In this document: in pieces, positions 27,441 through 35,979 of the stretch
Numbering within the stretch: the stretch's first letter is position 1
How the letters are laid out: each line of letters begins with the position of its first letter
NCBI RefSeq assembly: GCF_035989885.1
Contig: NZ_CP108518.1
Location: forward strand, 7,307,001 to 7,371,000
Reading direction: 5' to 3'
Length of the DNA stretch: 64,000 nucleotides
Source of the DNA: Streptomyces sp. NBC_01232
GTDB lineage: Bacteria > Actinomycetota > Actinomycetes > Streptomycetales > Streptomycetaceae
The notes under the pieces: model-generated
Told to the model about the DNA's origin: nothing
The model's input: the letters and a program-made list of their open reading frames with translations, nothing else
Databases searched by the model: none
Translations under genes and position numbers: made by a program

Positions 27441-27595
27441 TCAGCGCAACTCGGCGGCAAGGTCGAAGACCGCTTCGTGGGCGTCTCGACATCGGTCGTG
27501 TCCAGGATGGTGGGCCGCAGGTCCACACCGTGCGGCGGTACGAGGCCGGTGCCCGCGTGCGGCTCGGTGAGCAGGGCGGTGATCGGGAGCCGACC
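27441..27595 (-). pseudogene. C-terminal remnant of an unidentified protein
   Basis: Read leftwards from 27,595, one frame gives PITALLTEPHAG, then VPPHGVDLRPTILDTTD. After a one-base shift near 27,480 the adjoining frame gives DAHEAVFDLAAELR and a stop at 27,441. Composition and codon use look like real coding sequence. There is no start codon and no family I can name. It suggests an additional cluster gene was lost between the ligase and the exporter. Confidence 0.35.
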
Positions 27596-27598
27596 TGA

Positions 27599-27637
27599 GG
27601 CCGGACCGGGCAGCCGCGGCTGTTTTGCGGTCCGGCC
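27599..27637 (-). terminator. Hairpin terminator after the ATP-grasp gene
   Basis: Arms GGCCGGACCG (27599-27608) and CGGTCCGGCC (27628-27637) are perfect complements, with an inner CAGCCGCGGCTG palindrome (27611-27622). It lies seven bases beyond the ligase stop codon, so most transcripts from the SARP-headed operon probably end here and the MFS gene needs its own promoter. Confidence 0.7.
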
Positions 27638-27643
27638 CGATGG

Positions 27644-28951
27644 TCACGACCGTTGCGCCTCGGTGCGGTCGGCGGGCCTGCGGGCGATCTCCAACGACAC
27701 TTCCGCACGGATCGTCGCGAGGGTGCGGAGCACCGCGTCACCGTCGCTGCCCGACACGTAGAACCCCAGCGGGATGTTCATGCCGCTGCTGGTGACCGGG
27801 ACCAGGTCGCCCGGCTGGTAGCCGATGAGCACCTCGTCTATGCCGTCCAGGGCGTCCACGGCGTCGAGTCCGTGGATGGCGGACAGCGTTCCGGGCTCAT
27901 CGTCATTGCGGATGGCCAGGGCCCCGTAGCTGCCGTGGAAGGCGACCGGGGCGTCGAACGTCGCGGGCCGCTCTCCCAGGAAGCAGCTCAGGCCGTCGGC
28001 GAAGGGGTTCAGGTCGGTGTGCTTCTCCCACATGCCGACCACCGGGCCGCCCGGGAGGCGCGAGGCGATCTCCATCAGGTGCACACCGTCCTCGGCGCAC
28101 TTGACTTCGGTGTGGCTGGGCCCGTGCTCGATGCCGTACGCGTCCAGGGCCCGGCGCACGTACCGCTCGACCTCGTGCCAGCGCGGGTGGCTCTCGTCGA
28201 TGCGGACGCTGTCCCAGATGGGGAAATCGTAGTCGCGGTCGTCGGGCTGGCGGTATTGCCACATGTCCACCAGGCGGTGCTCGCCGCCGAAGCTGTAGAA
28301 GTTCGCCTGGATCTCCGGGCCCCGGACGTACTCCTCGACCAGCCACTCCCGGATGGGCCTGTCGAAGGCGTCGTGGGTCTCCAGGTGGTTCAGATCGCAC
28401 AGGGCCTCGGCATCGCGGAGGAGGGTCACGCCCTTGGCGGCGGAGCCGAGAGTGGGCTTGAGGATCGCCGGGAACCCGATCTCGTGTGCGGCGGCGGCGA
28501 TGTCCGACACGGAGCGCACGCGGCGGAATTCGGGTATGCGCAGCCCGGCTCGGTGGGCACGTTCACGCATGGCGGCCTTGTTGCGTCGCGCCCAGGCCAG
28601 AGTGTGGTCGTTGCCGGGCAGGCCCAGCAGGGCTGCGATCCGGTCGGCGATGTGGGTGCTGACCTCCAGCGCCGCAATGACGGCGCGGATGCGGAGACCG
28701 GCGCGGCGCAGCTCGCGGACGGCTGTCAGCGCGGCCTGCTCGGCCTCCTCGGCGGTCTCGGGGGCTCCGGTGTCGTTGACTTCGCCGTACAGCGTCACGT
28801 CGTCGCCGTCGGCGTGGCTGTCCCTCGTCGTGGTGTAGGTGCACGTGTAGAGGGAGACGACGAGGTATCCGGCGGCGCGGGCGGCGGTCTTGTAACCGGC
28901 GGTGGTGCGGCTCGGGTCGACCAGCAGTACTGCGGGACGGTCGGCTGTCAT
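27644..28951 (-). CDS. ATP-grasp amino acid/peptide ligase
   Basis: A 435-residue ATP-grasp enzyme. The N-terminal domain begins PAVLLVDPSRTTAGYK. The ATP-binding core has GFPAILKPTLGSAAKGV near residue 175, VEEYVRGPEIQANFYSF, and the Mg-binding HLMEIASRLPGGPVVG. Overall it resembles the BacD/carnosine-synthase group that joins two amino acids through an acyl-phosphate. In the tabtoxin pathway the ATP-grasp ligase TblF joins tabtoxinine-beta-lactam to threonine or serine. By analogy this one should form the amide bond of the cluster product. Ribosome binding site is weak. Followed by a terminator. Confidence 0.85.
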   Translation of the reverse strand: MTADRPAVLLVDPSRTTAGYKTAARAAGYLVVSLYTCTYTTTRDSHADGDDVTLYGEVNDTGAPETAEEAEQAALTAVRELRRAGLRIRAVIAALEVSTHIADRIAALLGLPGNDHTLAWARRNKAAMRERAHRAGLRIPEFRRVRSVSDIAAAAHEIGFPAILKPTLGSAAKGVTLLRDAEALCDLNHLETHDAFDRPIREWLVEEYVRGPEIQANFYSFGGEHRLVDMWQYRQPDDRDYDFPIWDSVRIDESHPRWHEVERYVRRALDAYGIEHGPSHTEVKCAEDGVHLMEIASRLPGGPVVGMWEKHTDLNPFADGLSCFLGERPATFDAPVAFHGSYGALAIRNDDEPGTLSAIHGLDAVDALDGIDEVLIGYQPGDLVPVTSSGMNIPLGFYVSGSDGDAVLRTLATIRAEVSLEIARRPADRTEAQRS

Positions 28952-29198
28952 GGGCGTGGGCTCTCTGTTCGGCTGGGCGAGTGTGGAGGGTTCAAGGGGT
29001 TCGGGACATCGGGAGATGTGCTGAGGCGCTTGTGGTCATGCGGCGCTGCGGTGTTCCCGGAAGGGGTGGTCCGGCAGGAGCGAGTCGTACGGCTCTCCGG
29101 GCACGTCGGCCGTCCTCGGTCCCGGGTGGCAGCGGCGGTTCGAACAGGGCGGGTTTCGGCGCTGTTGAGTGCATGGGAGGTCTCCCCCGGTAGCCCCG
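28952..29198 (-). other. Spacer between oxygenase and ligase, with possible short peptide frames
   Basis: 247 bases on the operon strand. A 60-codon frame starts at ATG 29174 behind GGGGGAG, but its product (Pro/Arg-rich) looks random. Another frame ends PYDSLLPDHPFREHRSAA and could start at a GTG behind GAGGA; it looks more protein-like, as a 22-residue peptide or a lost gene's tail. I cannot support either as a gene. Confidence 0.3.
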
Positions 29199-30206
29199 TC
29201 AGGTCTGCTGCTGGAGGAGCTCGGGGTGGTGCCGGGCGATGACCTCTGGGAAGGCGCGCAGCATGCCGCGCATGGTGTTGCTGCCGTAGCTCGATGTCAG
29301 TGGGTTGGCGGGGTCGTGCACCACGCCGGCCGCTTCGCGGACGAACCGGGTGGGCAGCGGCTGCATCGTCGCTTCGAGACGCGGGTTGTAGAAGAAGGGC
29401 GCCGAGTAGCGGTTCACACCGGATGCGGGGCTGACGACCCGGTGCGTGGTGGCTCGCAGGTAGCCGCGGGTGGCGACCTCCAAGAGCTCGCCCAGGTTCA
29501 CGACGAAGGCGCCGGGGATCACTGGAACGTCGACGAAATCGCCCTCGTCGACGGACACCTGGAGGCCGCCGTGCTCGTCCTGGAGCAGTAGCGTGAGCAG
29601 TCCGTAGTCCTTGTGCACACCGATTCCCTGGTCGGAGTTCCCGCCGCCGTCGCGGCCGGGGTAGTGCAGGAGCTTGAAGTGCACGTGCGGGTCGGGCGAG
29701 ACGACGTGGTCCAGGAAGTCCGCCGGTGCCTCGAGCGAGGCGAGGATCAGTCGGAGCAGGCGCTGTGACACTCGGGTGAGCGCTGAGATCCAGTCGATGG
29801 TCGCCGACCGGAGCTCGGGCATGCCCTGCGGCCACTGGTTCGGGCCTGCCAGCCAGAGGTAGCCGGGATCGTCCGGGCAGCGGGGTACCTGCTTCTCCTG
29901 TTCGGGGCCGATGTCCAGCTGCGCTCGCTGGTCCGGCCTGCCCTGGGTGAGCTCGCGGCCGACTTCCGAGTAGCCGCGGAAATGGGGGGAATTGAGGATG
30001 CTCAGCTGCTCCAGCTCGGACTGGGGCAGGGCGAAGAAGTCACGCGCCAGCTGCAGCATCCGATCGGCTCCTTCCACTTCGTGGCCGACGAGTTGGAAGA
30101 AGCCGATCTCGTGGATGGCCGAGCGCAAACTGTCGAGGAACGCCGCGCGGGCCTCGGGACCACGGTCCGCATCCCTGAGATCGAGAACGGGAAAGACGTC
30201 TGACAT
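29199..30206 (-). CDS. Fe(II)/2-oxoglutarate-type oxygenase, IPNS-like
   Basis: A 335-residue non-heme iron enzyme of the isopenicillin N synthase-like family. Iron ligands His198 and Asp200 (GVHKDYGLL) and His255 (TTHRVVSP) are present, and Arg266-x-Ser268 (NRYSAPFF) is in the place that binds 2-oxoglutarate. N-terminal IHEIGFFQLVGH matches the family's DIOX_N domain. It should hydroxylate or cyclise a small substrate. In the tabtoxin pathway an oxygenase of related chemistry (TblC) is needed. ATG 30206 has AAGGA upstream. Part of the SARP-headed minus-strand run. Confidence 0.9.
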   Translation of the reverse strand: MSDVFPVLDLRDADRGPEARAAFLDSLRSAIHEIGFFQLVGHEVEGADRMLQLARDFFALPQSELEQLSILNSPHFRGYSEVGRELTQGRPDQRAQLDIGPEQEKQVPRCPDDPGYLWLAGPNQWPQGMPELRSATIDWISALTRVSQRLLRLILASLEAPADFLDHVVSPDPHVHFKLLHYPGRDGGGNSDQGIGVHKDYGLLTLLLQDEHGGLQVSVDEGDFVDVPVIPGAFVVNLGELLEVATRGYLRATTHRVVSPASGVNRYSAPFFYNPRLEATMQPLPTRFVREAAGVVHDPANPLTSSYGSNTMRGMLRAFPEVIARHHPELLQQQT

Positions 30207-30376
30207 GTGATTCCTTACTGTGTCGTGGAAGGGGTGACGGCAGGGAGGGCCGCTGTCATGGTCAGACCGAGCCGGTCCGCGCGTTCGCCCGCCGAACGGA
30301 TGGCTGCCTCCGCACCGTTGGACGACGGCCCTGAGCCGTGGTCAACGCTGGAGGCCTGGGCGCCGCCGGCATGGCC

Positions 30377-31252
30377 TCAGAGGGCGGTGCCGTGCTCGCG
30401 GAACAGGCTGTCCAGCAGGAGCTTGTCGTGTTCCTCCCCCTCGCCCAGACGCCGGATCACGAGCAGGCAGGGAACTCCGAACTCACCGCCGGGAAACATC
30501 CGCAGGCGGGTCGAGCTCACACACACCGACCAGGCCGGCGCCTGTCCGCGCGGCAGTTCCTCTCCGGTGTCCGCATCGAACACGCGCGTGCTGCCCGTCA
30601 GCAGCACGCCGGCGCCCAGCTTTGCCCCCCGCCGTACACGGGCTCCCTCGACGATCACCGAGCGGGATCCCACGAATGTCTCGTCCTCCACGACGACGGG
30701 GGCGGCACCCGGCGGCTCGAGAACGCCACCGATGCCGACGCCTCCCGACAGATGCACGTTGCTGCCGATCTGTGCGCAGGAGCCCACCGTCGCCCAGGTG
30801 TCGACCAGTGTTCCGGCTCCGACGTGGGCTCCGATGTTGACGTAGGACGGCATCAGCACAACTCCGGGCGCCAGATGGCTGCCCCAGCGTGCGATCGCGC
30901 CCGGCGCCACCCGCACCCGGTCGAAGCGCCGTTTCAGCGGAAGGCGATCCTGGTACCGGAAGGGCCCGGCCTCCGACGTCCGCATGCTCAGCACCCTGAA
31001 AGCCAGCAGGATCGCGCGTCGAGCCCGCTCGTCCACCACGACCTCGTCGCTGGCCCGGTCCACGGCGGCCACCCGTGCGGCACCGCTGTCGAGCAGGTCG
31101 ATGGCCTCGGTGACGGTACGGCGGGATGCGTCGTCCGTGGGTGAGAGGTCGGCGCGCCGCTCCCACAGCTCATCGATCGCCTCCGGGACGGGACTGCTGC
31201 GAGAGACGGAGAAGGGGGTGGCGTCGGCTGTCCGGCCGTGATGCTGGGGCAT
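30377..31252 (-). CDS. DapD-like tetrahydrodipicolinate N-acyltransferase (TabB type)
   Basis: A 291-residue left-handed beta-helix acyltransferase from ATG 31252 (GGAGG upstream); a longer frame to 31342 overlaps only spacer. The core carries LAPGVVLMPSYVNIGAHVG, LVDTWATVGSCAQIGSNVHL and SGGVGIGGVLEP, diagnostic of tetrahydropicolinate N-succinyltransferase. Streptomyces make lysine by another DapD gene elsewhere; the cluster location, next to DapC-like and LysA-like genes, indicates a dedicated copy as TabB is in tabtoxin synthesis. It would acylate a cyclic imine dicarboxylate intermediate. A 108-base gap with a small hairpin separates it from the aminotransferase. Confidence 0.85.
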   Translation of the reverse strand: MPQHHGRTADATPFSVSRSSPVPEAIDELWERRADLSPTDDASRRTVTEAIDLLDSGAARVAAVDRASDEVVVDERARRAILLAFRVLSMRTSEAGPFRYQDRLPLKRRFDRVRVAPGAIARWGSHLAPGVVLMPSYVNIGAHVGAGTLVDTWATVGSCAQIGSNVHLSGGVGIGGVLEPPGAAPVVVEDETFVGSRSVIVEGARVRRGAKLGAGVLLTGSTRVFDADTGEELPRGQAPAWSVCVSSTRLRMFPGGEFGVPCLLVIRRLGEGEEHDKLLLDSLFREHGTAL

Positions 31253-31360
31253 GAGGCCTCCGTAGGTTGTGAGGCCCCCGGGAGGGCCGGATGTGGCTGA
31301 TGAGGACTTGCCTTCAGCGGCTTCTCCGGGGCCGCCCGTCACACAAGTGGCCAGACCTCG

Positions 31361-32539
31361 TCACTGAGACTCCTGAGATGCCGTGTCGGAAGGATCAGCA
31401 CTGCGCCGCCGGGCCGCGGCAGGGCGCAGCAGCGCCAGCCGGGAGGCGATCGCCGACAGGTCGTGAACGGCCGCGATGCGGACGTATCCGTCGCCGCGAG
31501 GCCCGAACTCGCTGCCCGGTGTCACGACCACACCGGCGTGTGCGGCTGCATGGTGGGCAAATGCACGTCCCCCGCCCTCGGGCACGGCCACCCACGCGAA
31601 CAACCCTCCTGCGGGAGAAGCACACGGCAGTCCCAGGGCGTTGAGCCGGTCGACCAGGTCCGAGACCCGGCGCGCGTTGCGGGACCGCTGCTCCGCGGCA
31701 TGCCGGTCGTCGGCGAGCAGGCTGGCGGCGAACTGCTGGGAGGCCGCCGCGGCCATGAGGCCCCCCTGCCTGCGGCGGTGTACGAGTCCGACGACCAGCG
31801 TAGGGTCGCCGGCGTAGAAGCCGACTCGGAGTCCGGGTGCGTTCGACCGCTTGGACAGGCTGTGGACGGTGAGCACACCGTCCAGGCCGCCGCGCAGCAC
31901 GGTCCGCGGTTCGTGGCACCAGGTGGTCTCGGCGTACGCCTCGTCGGACACCACGAGCACGCCGTGTGCACGCCCCCACGCAGCGACCCGGTCCAGGTCC
32001 TCGACGACCCCTGTGGGGTTCGCGGGACTGTTGACCCACAGGCACAGTGCGCGGCTCACCACATGCGGCGCGATGCGGTCCAGGCGGATACGGAACGTCT
32101 CGTCGACGGGGACGCGGTGGACCCGCAGCCCTGCCAGCCGGGCGCCGAACGCGTACGACGGATAGCACAGGGCCGGGATCAGCACGGTGTCACGCCCGGC
32201 GCCCCTGGCGTGTTGCTGTGTCAGGTCCCGGAGGAACAGCGGGAGCGTGGAGATGAACTCCTTGGATCCCACACAGGCCGCAACCGCCTCCGGCGGAACG
32301 GCGACTGCGTACCTGCGGAGCAGATACCCGGTGATCGCGTCGCGCAACTGCGGGGTACCGGCACTCGGCGGATATGCGGCGGCCACCCGGGCGCGGGGCT
32401 GGCGGGACGGATGCGCCGCACCTGGGACCCGCGGCGGAGGGTCGCAGGGAATCCCGAGCGACAGGTCCAGGGGCCTGTGCCCGGATGCCCCGGCCAGAGC
32501 CAGCGCTTCGTCCCTGCTCCACGACCGGGCGCCGCTCAT
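31361..32539 (-). CDS. PLP aminotransferase, DapC-like (TabD type)
   Basis: A 392-residue class I/II aminotransferase. The N-terminal LSLGIPCDPPP and AYPPSAGTPQLRDAI, the VNSPANPTG block, DEAYAETTW and the PLP-binding Lys230 in VHSLSKRSNAPGLRVGF match N-succinyldiaminopimelate aminotransferases of actinobacteria. It would aminate the ketone made after the DapD-like step. Its start overlaps the LysA-like stop codon as ATGA (32539-32536), so the two are translationally coupled. Dedicated copy for the cluster is inferred from context. Confidence 0.85.
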   Translation of the reverse strand: MSGARSWSRDEALALAGASGHRPLDLSLGIPCDPPPRVPGAAHPSRQPRARVAAAYPPSAGTPQLRDAITGYLLRRYAVAVPPEAVAACVGSKEFISTLPLFLRDLTQQHARGAGRDTVLIPALCYPSYAFGARLAGLRVHRVPVDETFRIRLDRIAPHVVSRALCLWVNSPANPTGVVEDLDRVAAWGRAHGVLVVSDEAYAETTWCHEPRTVLRGGLDGVLTVHSLSKRSNAPGLRVGFYAGDPTLVVGLVHRRRQGGLMAAAASQQFAASLLADDRHAAEQRSRNARRVSDLVDRLNALGLPCASPAGGLFAWVAVPEGGGRAFAHHAAAHAGVVVTPGSEFGPRGDGYVRIAAVHDLSAIASRLALLRPAAARRRSADPSDTASQESQ

Positions 32540-33819
32540 GTGACACCGGGCGCCGCGAGCCTGGCCGGTGTGCAGTCCAGTGTGGCGAAGTAGTCCTGCT
32601 GGCTCTCCGCCCTCCGGATCCGCTCGACGCTGCCGTCCGGGTGCAGCAGCAGCTCCTGGGGCCGCAGCCGGCCGTTGTAGGTGAACCCCATCGAATGGGC
32701 ATGAGCCCCGGTGTCGTGGATGAGCAGGAGGTCGCCCTCGGACACGGCGGGCAGAGCACGCTGCCGGGCGAACTTGTCGTTGTTCTCGCAGAGCGAACCG
32801 ACGACGTCGACCACCTCGCAGGGCCGGCCGGCGGAGTCGTGAACGGTGATGTGGTGGTAGGCCGACTCATAGAGGGCCGGACGCATCAGGGCACTCATGC
32901 TGGCGTCGACCCCGACGAACTCCCGGAACTTGCTCATCCTGTTCAGTACCCGGGTCACCAGGACGCCGTGCGGCCCGGTGACGAAGCGCCCGCTCTCGAA
33001 GCACACGCGAGGCCGGGTCACGCCATGACGCTTCTCCCATTCCTCGAGGCGGCCGCGGATCCTGCTGGCGAGCTCGGCGAGGGCGAACGGCCGCTCGTCA
33101 GGGCGGTACGGAATGCCCAGCCCGCCACCGAGGTTGACGAAGCCGACCTCGATGCCGAGCTCGGCGCGCAGCCGTACGGCCTGATCCAGGAGGAGGTCGA
33201 GCGTCAGCAGGAACGGTTCCAGTGTCAGATACCCCGAGCCCAGCATCATGTGCAGGCCGAAGGACTCGACCCCCAGCCGCTGTGCCCGCGCGCACACCTG
33301 AGCCAGCCGGTCGGCGGGGATACCGAACTTGGCCGACTCGGCGTCCCCGAGACGGGAGTCTAGGGTCCCCTGCCGGTCCTTGCCCGGATGGACCCGGAAA
33401 CACAGGGTGCGGGGAACGTCGGGCAGGGCGGCGAGCTTGTCGAGCACGGCCTCGTCGTCCACGTTGACGAGTGCGCCGCTGCCGACGGCGGCTTCGAGCT
33501 CCGCGGAGCTGGTGTTGTTCGAGGTGAAGCAGATGTCGTGACCGCTCGCACCAGCCTGGCGGGCGAGGGTGAGTTCGGGCAGGGAGCTGCAGTCGAACCC
33601 GAAACCGCGATCGGCGAGAATCTTCAGAGCTGCCGGATTCGGAAGGGCCTTGACCGCGAAGTATTCGCGGTAGGGGGTGCCCGCGAAGGCCTGGTCGAAC
33701 TCGTCGCAGGTGTCCTTGATGCCCTGCACGTCATACAGGTGGAACGGAGTACCGAAATGCTCCGCGGCCCGCGTCACCACCGAGCCGAGACGTCGCTCGA
33801 ACGACGAGCTAATCGGCAT
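32536..33819 (-). CDS. Diaminopimelate decarboxylase-like enzyme (TabA type)
   Basis: A 427-residue fold-type III PLP enzyme from ATG 33819 (AAAGGAG upstream). Lys57 in YFAVKALPNP binds PLP; FVNLGGGLGIPY and CFESGRF bind phosphate and substrate; GSLCENNDKFA supplies the Cys/Asp of the partner-subunit active site. In DAP decarboxylases the last motif is usually CESSD, here CENND, so substrate selectivity may differ. TabA, a LysA homologue, is required for tabtoxin but is not the lysine enzyme. Coupled to the aminotransferase and 32 bases after the methyltransferase. Confidence 0.9.
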   Translation of the reverse strand: MPISSSFERRLGSVVTRAAEHFGTPFHLYDVQGIKDTCDEFDQAFAGTPYREYFAVKALPNPAALKILADRGFGFDCSSLPELTLARQAGASGHDICFTSNNTSSAELEAAVGSGALVNVDDEAVLDKLAALPDVPRTLCFRVHPGKDRQGTLDSRLGDAESAKFGIPADRLAQVCARAQRLGVESFGLHMMLGSGYLTLEPFLLTLDLLLDQAVRLRAELGIEVGFVNLGGGLGIPYRPDERPFALAELASRIRGRLEEWEKRHGVTRPRVCFESGRFVTGPHGVLVTRVLNRMSKFREFVGVDASMSALMRPALYESAYHHITVHDSAGRPCEVVDVVGSLCENNDKFARQRALPAVSEGDLLLIHDTGAHAHSMGFTYNGRLRPQELLLHPDGSVERIRRAESQQDYFATLDCTPARLAAPGVT

Positions 33820-33851
33820 GGAGGCTCCTTTCCTTGTCGTGGGCGACGGGC

Positions 33852-34547
33852 TCAGTGCCCGATGGTCGCGGTGATGACGGCACGCGCACGCTCGCCCGAC
33901 AGGGGGCGTTCGTAGAGGAAGGTCTCGGTGGTGACCTCGGAGAACCCGGCGGCGAGGGCTTCGTCGCGGATATACCGGGCGGACAGCCAGTGGAACCCGT
34001 CGACGCCGGGGGCGCACTGGGCTGCACTGCCGTCCTGGGTGCTGTCGTTGGAAGCGATCAGGGTCCCCCTGCCGGTCGCGTTCCCACTCAGCCAGGTGCG
34101 GATCCGCGTCAGCGTGGGGGACAGGCCGTGCTCGGCGGTGTAGAGGTGGCCGAGGAGGCCGTCCATGTAGATGACCGGCCACTCCCCTTCGGGGGACCAG
34201 GTGGTCACGTCGCCCTGCAGCGCGTCGACGCCCTTCGCCTTGGCCATCGCGACTGCTTCGGGCATTGCATCGACGGCGAGCACGCGATAGCCGCCTTGAG
34301 CGATGTCGCTCTCCACAGCGGCGTTGCCGCTGCCCAGGCTCAACAGCCTTGACGTCCCGTGGTCTTTGAGCGCGCCGACGAGCTTGTTCTGCATCCATTC
34401 GCGATAGGCGGAGGAGTACGTGGAGGGTGTGACCGAGTCGCCGCGCGCTTCACCGCGCTCCCATATCTCGAAGAGATTCGGCTCTCCGTCGCTGCGCGGA
34501 AGGTAGAACCGCATCAGATCGTTGATGCTGGCATTTGTCGAAGTCAT
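33852..34547 (-). CDS. SAM-dependent methyltransferase
   Basis: A 231-residue class I methyltransferase from ATG 34547 (AAGGGGTGA upstream). SAM motif I is LLSLGSGNAAVE near residue 68, then VLAVDAMPEAV and a motif VIYMDGLLGHLY. No RNA- or protein-binding extras, so a small-molecule substrate is likely. A C1 unit from methionine is known to enter tabtoxinine-beta-lactam, so a methyltransferase beside DapD, DapC and LysA homologues fits that type of pathway. It sits 65 bases after folE and 32 before the LysA-like gene, linking the two halves of the cluster. Confidence 0.8.
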   Translation of the reverse strand: MTSTNASINDLMRFYLPRSDGEPNLFEIWERGEARGDSVTPSTYSSAYREWMQNKLVGALKDHGTSRLLSLGSGNAAVESDIAQGGYRVLAVDAMPEAVAMAKAKGVDALQGDVTTWSPEGEWPVIYMDGLLGHLYTAEHGLSPTLTRIRTWLSGNATGRGTLIASNDSTQDGSAAQCAPGVDGFHWLSARYIRDEALAAGFSEVTTETFLYERPLSGERARAVITATIGH

Positions 34548-34612
34548 TTGATGTCACCCCTTCTGAGGGACAGAAGTCATGGAGTTCTTCCTGCTGAGTG
34601 GTCGTCGGCCGG

Positions 34613-35230
34613 CTACCAGCGAGGCGCGTTTCCGGAGGCGTGTGCCAGGGTCTGCAGGTGGCTGCGTTCCGGGCCGTCCTTCTGGAATACGCCGCCGAAC
34701 ACGGCGGAGGTCATCAGCGCGCCCGTCCGGATGCCACGCATGGTCATGCAGAGGTGTTCCCCCCTGCCGATCACCGCGACGTCCGGGGACCCGGTGATGT
34801 CCTCGATCTCCTTGGCGATATCAGCCACGAGCCGCTCCTGGACCTGCAACTTGTGGGCGTGCTTGTGGGCGATGCGGCCGAATTTGGACAGGCCGAGAAG
34901 GTTTTTGGCACTGCGGTAGGCGATATTCAAGGTGCAGTTGAAAGGTAGGAGGTGGTGTTCGCACAGCGACCAGACACGCATGTCCGACACGAACACCAGC
35001 TGGTCCTCGCTGACGCTGTCGAATAGTGTCTCGACCTTGCCGGCTTCGTAGTCGATGAACTCCCGCCACCACTGTGCGTAGCGACGGGGGGTGTCGACCA
35101 GTCCTTCGCGGTCCGGGTCCTCTCCAATGGCCACGAGTAGCTGCCTGGTAATCGTTTCCAGAGGATCAGGGTAGATCTCGGACCCGTTCGGAGCATCGGT
35201 CGAACGAAGGGGTTCAAGGGTGTTTGCCAT
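34613..35230 (-). CDS. folE: GTP cyclohydrolase I, cluster-dedicated copy
   Basis: A 205-residue FolE from ATG 35230 (GAGGAG upstream). Zinc ligands Cys90 and His93 (SLCEHHLLPF) and Cys161 (GEHLCMTMRG) are in place; the quarter signatures LGLSKFGRI and KLQVQERLV are intact. It converts GTP to dihydroneopterin triphosphate, the substrate of QueD. One base separates it from queE, so it is in the preQ0 operon rather than a folate operon. It is slightly shorter than housekeeping FolE and is probably a second copy in the genome. Confidence 0.92.
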   Translation of the reverse strand: MANTLEPLRSTDAPNGSEIYPDPLETITRQLLVAIGEDPDREGLVDTPRRYAQWWREFIDYEAGKVETLFDSVSEDQLVFVSDMRVWSLCEHHLLPFNCTLNIAYRSAKNLLGLSKFGRIAHKHAHKLQVQERLVADIAKEIEDITGSPDVAVIGRGEHLCMTMRGIRTGALMTSAVFGGVFQKDGPERSHLQTLAHASGNAPRW

Positions 35231-35231
35231 C

Positions 35232-35945
35232 TCATACTCCTCGTCGGTCGCCCCAGGCGAGCACGTGCAGACGGGTGGAGAGGTTCCATCCGCGCTGAAC
35301 CACCTCGCCCGCGATGTTGCCGAGATGTCGTGTGACATCCGGCTGGTTCTTTCCTTCAGGCATGATCCAGACAGGCGTCAGCCCCAAGCGTTCCTGCAGG
35401 GCGCCGACTTCGGTCAGGTCATCGTGCGACCTGCACACGAATTTGAACGCGACCCCGGGGGTCTTCTGCAGCATCTTCAAGGCATTCGGCTTGATGCGAC
35501 GACTCTCGGGTTCCCCGGAGTGCGCGAGTTTCGGGGACACGTTGAAACGAACGCCGAGTCCGACGAGTTCATCCGTCGGCACGATGGTTCCGTTGGTCTC
35601 GATCTCCACCGATAGGCCGTGGTCACGCAGGGACCGCACGAGCGGGATGAGACGCTTCTGCTGCTGCAGAGGCTCGCCGCCGCTGATGACGATGAGGGCG
35701 ACATCCATGGCGAGCAGGCTCTCCAGCACCTCGTCCGTCGTGCGCCGGGTCAGTTCCTTGCGCGGGTCGTAGGCCCGGCCCTCGTCGCTGACCCCCTTCC
35801 AGTCCCAGGTGTAGGGGGTGTCGCACCACCGGCACGACAGATTGCATCCCCCGAGACGGACGAAGGCACAGCGCTGGCCCGACGAGGGGCCCTCTCCCTG
35901 CACGGTGGGACCGAAAACCTCGTTCACGACGATGGTCGATGTCAT
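35232..35945 (-). CDS. queE: 7-carboxy-7-deazaguanine synthase (radical SAM)
   Basis: A 237-residue QueE. The cluster-binding cysteines Cys34, Cys38 and Cys41 lie in CNLSCRWC, and VISGGEPLQQ and ETNGTI are further radical SAM and family motifs. N-terminal EVFGPTVQGEGPSSG is typical of QueE. It rearranges 6-carboxytetrahydropterin to 7-carboxy-7-deazaguanine. It lies 34 bases after queD and one base before folE. Start ATG 35945 with GGGAG upstream. Confidence 0.93.
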   Translation of the reverse strand: MTSTIVVNEVFGPTVQGEGPSSGQRCAFVRLGGCNLSCRWCDTPYTWDWKGVSDEGRAYDPRKELTRRTTDEVLESLLAMDVALIVISGGEPLQQQKRLIPLVRSLRDHGLSVEIETNGTIVPTDELVGLGVRFNVSPKLAHSGEPESRRIKPNALKMLQKTPGVAFKFVCRSHDDLTEVGALQERLGLTPVWIMPEGKNQPDVTRHLGNIAGEVVQRGWNLSTRLHVLAWGDRRGV

Positions 35946-35979
35946 GGCACTCCCGCTCCGTCAGTCGATCGAAGCGGGC

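Larger units (their letters stand above)
27270..27643. other. Spacer between the MFS and ATP-grasp genes, with gene debris and a hairpin
   Basis: No intact gene. The minus strand carries a short protein-like remnant (27,441-27,595) and, nearest the ligase, a strong hairpin. The rest (27,270-27,440) shows nothing coding. Confidence 0.5.

Noticed and set aside
27644..29198. Graspetide (RiPP) system with ATP-grasp ligase and a short precursor in the gap
   Set aside because: The ligase resembles free amino acid ligases rather than graspetide ligases, and the short frames lack repeated acidic/Thr core motifs or a convincing start.
30377..33819. Primary lysine/diaminopimelate biosynthesis genes
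   Set aside because: Streptomyces keep dapD, dapC and lysA apart in housekeeping loci; here they are packed in a SARP-headed operon with an oxygenase, a ligase and preQ0 genes, so pathway-dedicated copies are more likely. Not proven without the rest of the genome.
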